Source: Buttiauxella brennerae ATCC 51605
GTDB taxonomy: Bacteria; Pseudomonadota; Gammaproteobacteria; Enterobacterales; Enterobacteriaceae
Assembly (NCBI RefSeq): GCF_001654925.1
Contig: NZ_LXER01000032.1
Coordinates: 1 to 64,000 of the forward strand
Direction of reading: 5' to 3'
Length of the DNA: 64,000 nt
This document shows positions 54,728 through 62,961 of this stretch, in pieces (the stretch's first letter is position 1; every line of letters starts with the position of its first letter). A model generated the notes under the pieces. The model was not told the DNA's origin and made no database searches. It saw nothing but the letters and a program-made list of their open reading frames with translations. Made by a program: the position numbers and the translations under genes.

Positions 54728-57052
54728 CTAAAGCTCGATAACCAAACCTGACTCAGCTGAATCTGGCGTAATCACCGCACCCTGCTCGCCCGCAACACTC
54801 TTACCTGCCTTCACGCTCTTCACATTACCGATATTACGCAAACACAGCGTCCAGTCTTTCGCCTGGCCTTTACCTTGCACCGTCAGCGTGTTGCCCTCGC
54901 GCTTCACTTTCAGCGTGAAGATAACCGAACCGTCTGCTGCCGGGACTTCGCAAATTGCTTCGCGTCCATCATCGAGATTAAACAGCTGGAAAGCGGTGCC
55001 TTCGTGCCAGGCGTAATCCGGCTTCTGGTCGTTATTACCCAGCGCCAGTAGTGTGTTATCACGCACATACACCGGCAGGCTCTGGAAACCGTGCTGCTCT
55101 TTATGCCAGCGGCTGCCCTGCGCTTCAACGTTGTTGAACAGGTGCGTCCAGCGGCCTTCCGGCAGATAGAACTGTACGTCGCCCGCTTCACTGAACACCG
55201 GCGCAACCATCACTGACTCGCCCAACATGTACTGGCGGTCGAGATAATCGCAGCCCGGATCGTCCGGGAATTCCAGCATCATCGAGCGCATCATCGGCGT
55301 ACCGAACTCTGCGGCAAATGCGGCCTGGCGGTACAGATACGGCATCATGCGCGATTTCCACTGCGTGAAGTGGCGCACCACATCGCAGGCTTCGTCGTCA
55401 TACGCCCATGGCACACGGTAGGATTTGCTGCCGTGCAGGCGGCTGTGGCTGGAGAGCAGCCCGAACGCGCACCAGCGTTTATAAACATGCGCAGGTGCAG
55501 TGTTTTCGAACCCACCAATATCGTGGCTCCAGAAACCGAAACCGGACATGCCGAGCGACAAGCCACCGCGCAGGCTTTCCGCCATAGATTCGTAGTTGGC
55601 GTAGCAGTCGCCACCCCAGTGAACCGGGAATTGTTGTGCGCCCACGGAAGCCGAACGCGCAAACAGCACCGCCTCTTCTTCACCCAGTTCCTGCTTGAGC
55701 ACGTTCCACACCAGCTCGTTGTAGATGAACGCGTAATGGTTGTGCATTTTCTGCGGGTCAGAGCCGTCATGCCACACTACGTCAGTCGGGATACGCTCGC
55801 CGAAGTCCGTTTTGAAGCAATCCACACCCATGCGTACCAGGCGTTTCAGGTGCCCGGCATACCACTCGCAAGCTGCCGGGTTAGTGAAATCGACAATCGC
55901 CTGACCTGGCTGCCATTTATCCCACTGCCACACCGCGCCGTTCGGGCGTTTCAGCAGATAGCCTTTTTCCATCCCTTCGCGGAACAGCGGAGATTTCTGG
56001 CCGATATAGGGGTTTATCCACACGCAGATTTTCAGGCCGCGAGCTTTCAGGCGTTTCAGCATCCCTTCCGGGTCGGGGAAGGTCACCGGATCCCACTCGA
56101 AATCGCACCACTGGAAGGCTTTCATCCAGAAGCAGTCGAAGTGGAAAACGTGCAGCGGCAAGTTGCGCTCCGCCATACCGTCGATAAAGCTGTTAACCGT
56201 CGCTTCGTCGTAGTTGGTGGTAAAGGAAGTGGTGAGCCACAGGCCAAACGACCACGCTGGTGGCAGCGCCGGGCGGCCAGTGAAGCGGGTGTAACGGTCA
56301 AGCACCGCTTTCGGCGTTGGGCCGTCAATCACGAAGTATTCGAGATATTCGCCTTCCACGCTGAACTGCACTTTGGAAACTTTTTCGGAACCCACTTCAA
56401 AAGAGACACATTCCGGATGGTTCACCAGCACGCCGTAGCCACGGTTAGTGAGGTAGAACGGAATATTTTTGTAGGACTGTTCGGTACTGGTGCCGCCATC
56501 GCGGTTCCAGGTATCCACCGTCTGGCCGTTTTTCACCAGTGCGGTAAAGCGCTCGCCAAGGCCATAAACCGTTTCGCCGACACCCAAATCCAGGCGCTCG
56601 AACATATGCGTGTTGCCAGTATTACCGTCCTGCACGTAGCCGTTGTTTTTTACCGCACTGCCGGTGATACGCACGCCGTCACGCAGGAAATCCAGCGCCC
56701 AGTCCAGGCCTTTGGTGACACGCACCGCCAGGTTGCCGCTTTTCAGCTCGGCAAACTCTTCCGTGTTCTGCATGGTGACTTTCACGTCCTGCAACACGTT
56801 CAGCGGGTAATGTGGGCCGTTATTCACCGCGCCCTGGAAGTGCTCGATACGCACACCGACCACACCTTCCTGCGGGGAGAAAAAGCGCAGCGTAAACAGA
56901 GGTGTATCGAGCTGGTTGCCACGTTCGCGTACATCTTTCATGCCCGCGTACACCACCATCTCATTACCCTGCTGCTCCACATCGAAAACCTGCACCGGGT
57001 GGATAAGCGATAAACCCGGCTGAATCAGCCAATTGCCGTCACTAATTTTCAT
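54728..57052 (-). CDS. yicI: Alpha-xylosidase (GH31)
   Basis: Releases alpha-linked xylose from isoprimeverose-type substrates. Family GH31 barrel with nucleophile motif [12 protein letters not shown], the [17 protein letters not shown] acid/base region, and the N-terminal beta domain typical of YicI. Length 774. It begins 13 bases after yicJ, a symporter gene, implying a transport-and-hydrolysis operon. The gene has long open frames on the opposite strand, a composition effect. Confidence 0.96.
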   Translation of the reverse strand: MKISDGNWLIQPGLSLIHPVQVFDVEQQGNEMVVYAGMKDVRERGNQLDTPLFTLRFFSPQEGVVGVRIEHFQGAVNNGPHYPLNVLQDVKVTMQNTEEFAELKSGNLAVRVTKGLDWALDFLRDGVRITGSAVKNNGYVQDGNTGNTHMFERLDLGVGETVYGLGERFTALVKNGQTVDTWNRDGGTSTEQSYKNIPFYLTNRGYGVLVNHPECVSFEVGSEKVSKVQFSVEGEYLEYFVIDGPTPKAVLDRYTRFTGRPALPPAWSFGLWLTTSFTTNYDEATVNSFIDGMAERNLPLHVFHFDCFWMKAFQWCDFEWDPVTFPDPEGMLKRLKARGLKICVWINPYIGQKSPLFREGMEKGYLLKRPNGAVWQWDKWQPGQAIVDFTNPAACEWYAGHLKRLVRMGVDCFKTDFGERIPTDVVWHDGSDPQKMHNHYAFIYNELVWNVLKQELGEEEAVLFARSASVGAQQFPVHWGGDCYANYESMAESLRGGLSLGMSGFGFWSHDIGGFENTAPAHVYKRWCAFGLLSSHSRLHGSKSYRVPWAYDDEACDVVRHFTQWKSRMMPYLYRQAAFAAEFGTPMMRSMMLEFPDDPGCDYLDRQYMLGESVMVAPVFSEAGDVQFYLPEGRWTHLFNNVEAQGSRWHKEQHGFQSLPVYVRDNTLLALGNNDQKPDYAWHEGTAFQLFNLDDGREAICEVPAADGSVIFTLKVKREGNTLTVQGKGQAKDWTLCLRNIGNVKSVKAGKSVAGEQGAVITPDSAESGLVIEL

Positions 57053-57065
57053 CTTCTAAGTCCTC

Positions 57066-58460
57066 TCACTGCTGGAATTCTTTGGAAACGGGAGTATTTT
57101 CAAAATCTTTTTGATTGCGGCGCACGCCTTCAGCCAGTTCCCCGAGAATTTTATTCAGGAACGGCGTGTTCAGGGTGTAGAAGCGTTTCGCAATAATGGC
57201 GCTGATCAGGTAACAGATGCCCGGCACGATGGTGAAAAGCGCGATAATAATGCTGATGGTGGCGCTGTTTTGCGTGGTGGCACTGGCATCGTAACCGCCG
57301 CCTGCCAGCATCCAGCCAATCAGCGCACCGCCAAGGGCGAGGCCGAGTTTCAGCACAAACAAGGTGCCCGCAAAGCTGATACCGGTGAGGCGTTTGCCGT
57401 TGGTCCACTCGCCGTAATCAACAGTGTCGGACATCATCACCCACTGGATTGGCGTCACTAACTGGTGCAGCACGCCAATCACAAAGATGAAGACGAACAT
57501 CAGGATGACCGAACTCATCGGCACGAAGAACATCGCGAAGCTCAGTACAGCGAGCGCGGCGTTGGTCCACCAGAAGACGCTGACTTTGCATTTCCAGTCG
57601 GTAAGCGGTTTAGCCGCGGCGCTGCCAATCAGGTTGCCGACGCAATAAGTGGTGAGGAACCCGGTGAACATCAGCGGCGAACCGAGGATCCAGGTGACGT
57701 AATACATCATCGCGCCGCCACGGATACACACCGCCATAATATTGAGAATGGTGAGCAGGCCGACGATGCGCCACTGGTCGTTTTGCCAGATATCGCGCAA
57801 ATCTTCACGCGCAGAAGTGGTGCTCGGTGGCGCTTCCACGCGTTCTTTAGTGAAGAAGAAACAGGTCGCCAGCATGATAAATGCCACCACAGACAGCACC
57901 GCAATGCCGCCCTGGAAGCCGAAGGCTTTATCTTCACCGCCAATAAATTTGACCAGTGGCATCATCAACACGGTGGAAAGCATGCCGCCCGCCGTCGCCA
58001 GCACAAAGCGCCAGGATTGCAGGGAGATGCGTTGCGTTGGGTCGTTGGTGATAACGCCGCCGAGCGCGCAATAAGGGATGTTGACCACGGTGTACATCAG
58101 CGTCAGCAGCGTGTAGGTGATGGCGGCGTAAATCATTTTGCCGTGCAGGCTGAAATCTGGCGTGCTGTAAGCAAACACACAGACGATGCCGAACGGGATC
58201 GCGCCGAACAATATCCACGGGCGGAATTTCCCCCAGCGGCTGCGGGTGCGGTCGGCAATCAGCCCCATGCACGGGTCGGAAATCGCATCCAGCGCACGCG
58301 CCAGCAGGAACATGGTGCCGACGAACCCGGCAGGGATACCGAAGATATCGGTATAAAAGAACATCATGTACATCATGACGTTATCGAAAATGATATGGCT
58401 TGCGGCATCACCCAGGCCGTAACCAAACTTTTCCTTCGCGGAAAGTATCTGACTTTTCAT
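57066..58460 (-). CDS. yicJ: GPH-family sugar:cation symporter YicJ
   Basis: Twelve-helix permease of the glycoside-pentoside-hexuronide:cation family, expected to import the alpha-xyloside cleaved by YicI. The N-terminal KFGYGLGDAASHIIFDNVMM and the loop LIADRTRSRWGKFRPWILFG are hallmarks of the family. Length 464. First gene of yicJ-yicI; substrate has not been demonstrated here. It is divergent from selC with 289 bases between, part of which is its promoter. Confidence 0.95.
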   Translation of the reverse strand: MKSQILSAKEKFGYGLGDAASHIIFDNVMMYMMFFYTDIFGIPAGFVGTMFLLARALDAISDPCMGLIADRTRSRWGKFRPWILFGAIPFGIVCVFAYSTPDFSLHGKMIYAAITYTLLTLMYTVVNIPYCALGGVITNDPTQRISLQSWRFVLATAGGMLSTVLMMPLVKFIGGEDKAFGFQGGIAVLSVVAFIMLATCFFFTKERVEAPPSTTSAREDLRDIWQNDQWRIVGLLTILNIMAVCIRGGAMMYYVTWILGSPLMFTGFLTTYCVGNLIGSAAAKPLTDWKCKVSVFWWTNAALAVLSFAMFFVPMSSVILMFVFIFVIGVLHQLVTPIQWVMMSDTVDYGEWTNGKRLTGISFAGTLFVLKLGLALGGALIGWMLAGGGYDASATTQNSATISIIIALFTIVPGICYLISAIIAKRFYTLNTPFLNKILGELAEGVRRNQKDFENTPVSKEFQQ

Positions 58461-58690
58461 TGCTCTCTTCCTTGGCCAAACGGCTGCGAAAATTCTCTGC
58501 CTAACGTTTTAGTGGATTGCGAGGGGCGCAGGAATTCCAATTTCTGGTTATCAGATTACGTTTCTTAATAACTGTGAGCAGTGTCGCTCTCTTAGCAGAC
58601 TAAGAGTTAAGGAATGCGTGTTTTTCGGGCGGTTTGATTGATCTGGCTAATAGTTTCTGAGAAATGATTGGGGAAAGAGGAAACCATTGT

Positions 58691-58718
58691 TTGGTAAGGA
58701 TGAAAAACTGGGTATACT
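58691..58718 (+). promoter_or_regulatory. selC promoter (sigma70 type)
   Basis: TTGGTA at 58691-58696 and TATACT at 58713-58718 are separated by 16 bases, followed by a GC-rich GCGCACCGCC discriminator typical of stable-RNA promoters, 31 bases ahead of the mature tRNA. Confidence 0.7.
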
Positions 58719-58749
58719 GCGCACCGCCTCCATGTAGCAATCGAGGCTA

Positions 58750-58844
58750 GGAAGATCGTCGTCTCCGGTGAGGCGGCTGGACTTCAACTCCAGTTGGTGC
58801 CGCCAGCGGTGCCGGGCAGGTTCGACTCCTGTGATCTTCCGCCA
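58750..58844 (+). tRNA. selC: tRNA-Sec (UCA anticodon)
   Basis: A 95-base tRNA starting GGAAGATCG and ending GATCTTCCGCCA with encoded CCA. The anticodon TCA is at 58784-58786 within loop CTTCAAC closed by CTGGA / TCCAG. The long variable arm and 8-bp acceptor stem are as in E. coli selC; it inserts selenocysteine at UGA. selC is a recurrent integration site for pathogenicity and defence islands, and the sequence changes character immediately after it. Confidence 0.98.
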
Positions 58845-59083
58845 TTAAGCACTCTCGAAGTGTAATTTAACCTAAATTTCTTCCTATTATATGAATGAGT
58901 CATTTAATATTAAATTCTTTATTATGCAAGAGCATAGGAATTTAAAAAGACTTTCTATATATCATCTATCTTTTTTCAATCTGTTAGGAATGTTCATCAT
59001 TTATTGGCGTATTCACTAGGTGAAATTTGTGATATAGATCAATCCAAATCTATCAAATTTTCTATTAACTGAAGTCTCATTAT
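58845..59083. other. AT-rich gap after selC
   Basis: 239 bases, markedly richer in A and T than the backbone, with no recognisable gene or repeat. It marks the start of the accessory region and must contain the promoter for the SIR2-HerA pair. Confidence 0.6.
59029..59068 (+). promoter_or_regulatory. FNR/CRP-like box with a possible -10, upstream of the SIR2 gene
   Basis: GTGAT-ATAG-ATCAA at 59029-59042 matches nine of ten bases of the FNR palindrome TTGAT-N4-ATCAA; read more widely, TGTGATATAGATCAA also resembles a CRP half-site. A TATTAA at 59063-59068 would put the box centre about 40 bases before a start near 59075, the class II activator position. Entirely inferred from sequence. Confidence 0.35.
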
Positions 59084-60160
59084 GTGAAGCTATTGTCTTT
59101 GACAAAAGATAAAACTACTTTAGGTGAGAAATTAGTGATCAAAGAAATACAAAAAAACATTCAAGAATGGATGCAAAGAATACCAGTAGTTGTTCTTGGT
59201 AGTGGAGCATCGGTCCCTCACGGGATTCCCGGAATGTGGCATCTCGGCCAGCATTTGATTTCAACAAAATTACCTCAAATATGCTCATCAGAAGAACACA
59301 CAAAAGGATGGCAGGAATTCTTATCTCTAATTGAAACCACGGATTTAGAATCTGCTCTTACCAAAGTAAATGTTACAACAGAAGTCACTCAGCATATTGT
59401 TAATTCAACATGGCATTTTCTGAACGCGTCGGATCTAAACGTATATTATAATGTACTTGCTGATAGACAACTCTTACCATTAAGTAAATTATTCAAATTT
59501 CTACTGAGTGGAACAATGAGGGAAGTAAATGTTGTGACACCAAACTATGACCGGATTGCTGAGTACGCTGCTGAATCAGCGGGATTCTGTGCTTTCTCTG
59601 GTTTTAACTTTGGTTATATTGGTGAAAGAGCACAAAACCCACATCCCGTTATAATACAAAATAATCAAAGGTTACGTACAGTTAATGTTTGGAAGGTTCA
59701 TGGCTCATTCGGATGGTTTTTTGATAGCTCTGGAGTTGTCGTATCAGTACCACCGATGCACCAATTACCCCCAAATTTAAGCCCTGTAATTGTAACTCCT
59801 GGGGTCGAAAAATTTAGAAAAACTCACGATGAGCCATTCCGCAGCACAATACAAAATGCTGATAGGGTAATGGGTAATGCTTCCGCATTTTTATGTATAG
59901 GATATGGTTTCAATGATAGTCATTTACAACCTAGATTAATTGAAAGATGCAAAAACCATGAAGTTCCATTGATATTAATAACAAAAGAAATAAGCTCAAC
60001 TGCTCATGACTTTTTCAAAAGTGGAGATTGTAAGAAGTATATAGCCATTGAGAATTTTGAAGGAGGGATACGATATTTCACCGAAGAAGATCCAAGTGGA
60101 GTAATTGTGAAAGGCGTTGCATACTGGGAGCTAGACAACTTTATTTCTTTATTTGCTTAA
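59084..60160 (+). CDS. SIR2-like NADase, defence system subunit
   Basis: SIR2-fold protein predicted to hydrolyse NAD+ on phage infection, paired with a HerA ATPase. Motifs, counted from the GTG at 59084: GSGAS at 39-43 in the NAD-binding loop, TPNYD at 152-156 with catalytic Asn 154, KVHGS with His 206, and GYGFNDSH at 273-280. No second effector domain is visible. The start is uncertain: an in-frame GTG at 59135 has a much better ribosome site (AGGTGA 7 bases before it) and would give 341 residues with all motifs kept. Codon and base use are far more AT-rich than the backbone. The herA start follows after 11 bases. Confidence 0.88.
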   Translation: MKLLSLTKDKTTLGEKLVIKEIQKNIQEWMQRIPVVVLGSGASVPHGIPGMWHLGQHLISTKLPQICSSEEHTKGWQEFLSLIETTDLESALTKVNVTTEVTQHIVNSTWHFLNASDLNVYYNVLADRQLLPLSKLFKFLLSGTMREVNVVTPNYDRIAEYAAESAGFCAFSGFNFGYIGERAQNPHPVIIQNNQRLRTVNVWKVHGSFGWFFDSSGVVVSVPPMHQLPPNLSPVIVTPGVEKFRKTHDEPFRSTIQNADRVMGNASAFLCIGYGFNDSHLQPRLIERCKNHEVPLILITKEISSTAHDFFKSGDCKKYIAIENFEGGIRYFTEEDPSGVIVKGVAYWELDNFISLFA

Positions 60161-60171
60161 GGATACACACA

Positions 60172-61935
60172 GTGCCAATTCTTGATTATAACGATAACGA
60201 AATTTTAGGGCGCGTTAGATCTGTTGATACAGCAACAGTAATTGTTGCTGTAGAAGATGTTGAACGTCTTCGTAAGTTACAGGTAAATCGCCTTGCAGTA
60301 TTACAAAGTAGTCGCCCTGGCCAACACTTAATTGGAATAATTCAAAAAATAACAAGAACTGCGATTGAATCTAAAGAAAAGAAAAACGACCCCGATAAAA
60401 ATAATGAAGAAGATTTTAATGAACAAAATAATGTAAAAATAACTTTAATTGGTACCTTAATAAATCGTTTAGGTGATAAAAGTAATGTTTTTCGCAGAAC
60501 ACTTGAAACAGTTCCAGAAATTGAAGCCAATTGTTTTTCTTTAGAAGGCGAAAGACTGACGAACTTTATGAGAGTGATTGCCAATATTGCTGAAGATAAA
60601 CAACGACTATCTATTGGTCAATATACTCTTGATGATGCTGCCGATGCTTATCTAAATGGTAATAAATTTTTCCAACGCCATGCTGTTATTGTTGGTAGCA
60701 CTGGCTCAGGAAAATCATGGACAACAGCAAGAATTCTTGAACAAGTGGCAAGACTAGACAACGCAAATGCTATTGTTTTTGATGTTCACGGAGAATATTC
60801 ACCACTGATAGGATCTGGTTTTCAACATTACAGGATTGCAGGGCCTGCAGATCTTGATACAAATACCTCTTTAGAGGATGGTGTTTTATTTTTACCATTT
60901 TGGTTACTTGGTTATGAAGCAATGACATCCATGTTTGTAGATAGAAGTGATCAGAATGCTCCAAATCAGACAATGTTAATGTCGAGGACTATTGTTAACG
61001 CAAAGCGTAAATACCTTGAAAATGGAATGCATAATGACATTCTAGATAACTTCACAATAGACAGTCCAATTCCTTTTAATCTAGATTTTGTAATAAATGA
61101 ACTAAATAGGCTCAACTCAGAAATGGTGCCGGGAGTGAAAGCTGGTACTGAAAAAGCAGGCGAGTTTAATGGGAAACTGAGCAGGTTAATTCAGCGTCTA
61201 GAGAATAAAATGACAGATCGTCGGTTGGGTTTCCTTTTCCAAGGGACAAACGAAACGATGCAATTTGATTGGCTAGAGAAATTGGTAACTGCTTTGATTG
61301 CTGGCACTAAAGATCAGACAAGCCAAAAAGGCGGGGTTAAAATAATAGATTTCTCAGAGGTCCCATCTGATATCCTACCATTAATGGTTAGTTTGGTTGC
61401 AAAAATAGTATTTTCTATCCAGCAATGGACCTTATCGACAAATCGACATCCCATTGCTATTTTTTGCGATGAAGCTCATCTTTATATTCCGGAAAGAAAT
61501 TCTGCGGGTAGCTCTGGTGATATTTCAGTTGAGATATTCGAACGCATCGCAAAGGAAGGCCGTAAGTATGGTGTGGGACTTGTAGTTGTTAGTCAGAGAC
61601 CTTCGGAAGTAAATAGAACAGTCTTAAGCCAATGCAATAACTTAGTAGCTATGAGGCTAACAAATGGTGATGACCAGGCTGTAGTTCGTCGATTATTACC
61701 AGATAGCTTAGGAGGATTTGGTGACTTATTACCAGTATTAGACACTGGAGAAGCATTAGTCGTAGGAGATGCAAGTTTGCTTCCGACAAGAATTAGGATT
61801 TCCGAACCTAGTAATAGACCTAATAGTAATACTATTGATTTTTGGGAGCGCTGGGCTGAAGATGCAAGTGTTGGTGGGCATATTTCTGCTGTAAATGGCT
61901 GGCGAAAACAAAGCGTTCAAACGGAAATCCTATAA
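60172..61935 (+). CDS. herA: HerA-like hexameric ATPase, defence system subunit
   Basis: FtsK/HerA-type P-loop ATPase. An N-terminal HAS-barrel (about residues 1-60, LGRVRSVDTATVIVAVEDV) is followed by a charged insert (65-90), Walker A GSTGSGKS at 175-182, Walker B IAIFCDEAH at 428-436, and the sensor/arginine region VSQRPSEVNRTVLSQCNN. It begins with GTG, placed by AAGGA overlapping the SIR2 stop 11 bases earlier, so the two are coupled. No NurA nuclease gene is present, and a SIR2 partner instead of NurA is the mark of the SIR2-HerA (Nezha) defence type. Function here is inferred. Confidence 0.9.
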   Translation: MPILDYNDNEILGRVRSVDTATVIVAVEDVERLRKLQVNRLAVLQSSRPGQHLIGIIQKITRTAIESKEKKNDPDKNNEEDFNEQNNVKITLIGTLINRLGDKSNVFRRTLETVPEIEANCFSLEGERLTNFMRVIANIAEDKQRLSIGQYTLDDAADAYLNGNKFFQRHAVIVGSTGSGKSWTTARILEQVARLDNANAIVFDVHGEYSPLIGSGFQHYRIAGPADLDTNTSLEDGVLFLPFWLLGYEAMTSMFVDRSDQNAPNQTMLMSRTIVNAKRKYLENGMHNDILDNFTIDSPIPFNLDFVINELNRLNSEMVPGVKAGTEKAGEFNGKLSRLIQRLENKMTDRRLGFLFQGTNETMQFDWLEKLVTALIAGTKDQTSQKGGVKIIDFSEVPSDILPLMVSLVAKIVFSIQQWTLSTNRHPIAIFCDEAHLYIPERNSAGSSGDISVEIFERIAKEGRKYGVGLVVVSQRPSEVNRTVLSQCNNLVAMRLTNGDDQAVVRRLLPDSLGGFGDLLPVLDTGEALVVGDASLLPTRIRISEPSNRPNSNTIDFWERWAEDASVGGHISAVNGWRKQSVQTEIL

Positions 61936-61948
61936 ATATTATTCATGG

Positions 61949-61978
61949 CCCCAGAACGATATTTTATTTATTCTGGGG
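61949..61978 (+). terminator. Inverted repeat after herA
   Basis: CCCCAGAA and TTCTGGGG form a perfect 8-bp stem with a 14-base AT-rich loop, beginning 14 bases after the herA stop. No T run follows, so it is only a possible transcript end. The RHH gene on the other strand ends 30 bases beyond. Confidence 0.45.
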
Positions 61979-62007
61979 TACTTTAGATATAATCAGCAAA
62001 AAAAAAT

Positions 62008-62208
62008 TTATATTTTTAATAATCCCGCGCCGCCCCCTAAATGCTCCAACTCCTTCCTCCCAAGCTCTTTCAGCCAATTACCCAAACTCATGCCTGCATC
62101 TTTCGCTGCAACTTCAAATTGAGCTTTCAGTTCCGGTGTGATGCGGATCTGAAATGTTGGAGATTTACCTGATGTTGACCGTTTTACATCCCTTTTCACA
62201 GTTGACAT
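62008..62208 (-). CDS. Small ribbon-helix-helix DNA-binding protein (Arc/HicB-like)
   Basis: A 66-residue basic protein with a ribbon-helix-helix pattern: strand SPTFQIRITPELKAQFEVAA followed by helix AKDAGMSLGNWLKELGRKEL. Such proteins are repressors or antitoxins, but no toxin gene overlaps or adjoins it. A GTG four codons upstream (62220) is an alternative start; the ATG at 62208 is preferred though neither has a good ribosome site. It is divergent from the 176-residue gene, with a palindrome in between that may be its operator. Confidence 0.7.
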   Translation of the reverse strand: MSTVKRDVKRSTSGKSPTFQIRITPELKAQFEVAAKDAGMSLGNWLKELGRKELEHLGGGAGLLKI

Positions 62209-62260
62209 GTACGTACCCACAGGATTATTTTAAGTAGTCATCTGACACCCTATCATAGGG
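62209..62260. promoter_or_regulatory. Palindromes between the RHH gene and the 176-residue gene
   Basis: GTACGTAC (62209-62216) abuts the RHH start codon and CCCTATCATAGGG (62248-62260) is a perfect 6+1+6 palindrome midway to the next leader. Their position fits autoregulation by the RHH protein; this is inference. Confidence 0.4.
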
Positions 62261-62276
62261 CTACCTGAAAAAAAAC

Positions 62277-62340
62277 GCCCCCGAAAGGTATTACGAGTAC
62301 CAGACGGAGGCTCACCACAATCGTTAAAGGAGTTAACGAC
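62277..62340 (+). promoter_or_regulatory. Structured leader with Shine-Dalgarno displayed in a hairpin loop
   Basis: Two consecutive hairpins. First, GCCCCCG (62277-62283) pairs with CGGAGGC (62305-62311), one mismatch, enclosing an inner GGTA / TACC stem. Second, TCGTTAA (62321-62327) and TTAACGA (62333-62339) form a perfect 7-bp stem whose 5-base loop is exactly the ribosome site AGGAG; the ATG is at 62341. This could control translation of the downstream gene. Confidence 0.55.
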
Positions 62341-62871
62341 ATGGCTAACACGAATACTACCACAACCGCTCGCCCTGAAATCCTGTGCACTCAACCAGTA
62401 ATTGAATCCGCAATCACAACGCTTTTAAAAACCCCGCTCGGTGCCACGCACGATCTCTTCCAGGTGCTCGACGCCTGCCAGCATTATGTTGATGCGCTGA
62501 TTGAAAACGACGACAACACCGAACGCATGGCCTTGTGCGGGCGCTTGCTTGCCGCGCTTGAAGTATTGAAAGTTGCGCTAAAAACGCCGCTGCCCGCACA
62601 TTTAATCGAGCGCCTGACGGTGGATGTGGCAGAACCCGATAACTATCGCGGCCCGCTTTCTACTGATTCCGAAACCCTGCGCGAGTACTGTTCCGCACTT
62701 ACTATCTTGCTGCTGCAACGCCAGCAGTCGCCTGAGCAGGAAGAACAGCTCACAGGTTTATTGTTCGAGTTGATTAACCTTCTGGTCGAGGATTTAAAAA
62801 CGCCGCGCTTTGTTCGCACCGATGGCGGGCTGGCAATGATCAGTGGCGAGGCAGTGCCAGGAATTCACTAG
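62341..62871 (+). CDS. Unknown 176-residue soluble protein
   Basis: I do not recognise this protein. It is mostly predicted alpha-helical, acidic, without membrane segments or signal peptide. Visible features: a Thr-rich start (NTNTTTTARPE), Leu-rich helices (AALEVLKVALKTPL; LFELINLLVEDLKTP) and a C-terminus ending GGLAMISGEAVPGIH. Coding is well supported by a strong ribosome site 8 bases before ATG and by GC-rich backbone-like codon use, unlike the AT-rich SIR2-HerA pair beside it, so it likely has a separate origin. A phage- or satellite-related gene is possible but unproven. Confidence 0.75.
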   Translation: MANTNTTTTARPEILCTQPVIESAITTLLKTPLGATHDLFQVLDACQHYVDALIENDDNTERMALCGRLLAALEVLKVALKTPLPAHLIERLTVDVAEPDNYRGPLSTDSETLREYCSALTILLLQRQQSPEQEEQLTGLLFELINLLVEDLKTPRFVRTDGGLAMISGEAVPGIH

Positions 62872-62940
62872 GTTTTGTAGGGCGGTTAAGTACAGCGTCA
62901 CTCGCCAAAAATGGTGGATGACGCTTATCCACCCAACGAA
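62872..62940. repeat. Degenerate REP-like sequence before hicB
   Basis: TTTTGTAGGGCGGTTAAGTA and the inverted GGTGGATGACGCTTATCCAC resemble the arms of the REP pairs at 31163 and 54647. A related single unit, GTAGCGCGGATTCGCTTGCG followed by ACATCCGCC, lies at 63337-63364. Backbone-type repeats thus occur inside the accessory region. Confidence 0.5.
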
Positions 62941-62961
62941 TACTGGTCCGGGAATCAAACC

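Noticed and set aside
55370-57013. A 547-codon open frame opposite yicI
   Set aside because: Antisense shadow of a GC-biased gene; its translation has no family motifs, and yicI on the other strand is unambiguous.
57465-58568. A 367-codon open frame opposite yicJ, rich in His and Arg
   Set aside because: Composition is that of an antisense shadow of a membrane-protein gene; no ribosome site and no motif.
58924-59019. A 31-codon ORF (begins MQEHRNLKRL) between selC and the SIR2 gene
   Set aside because: No ribosome site, AT-rich context in which short ORFs arise by chance, and no recognisable features.
62277-62340. Calling the leader a C4-type phage antisense RNA
   Set aside because: The two hairpins are visible, but I cannot align them to the C4 consensus from memory, so only a structured leader is reported.
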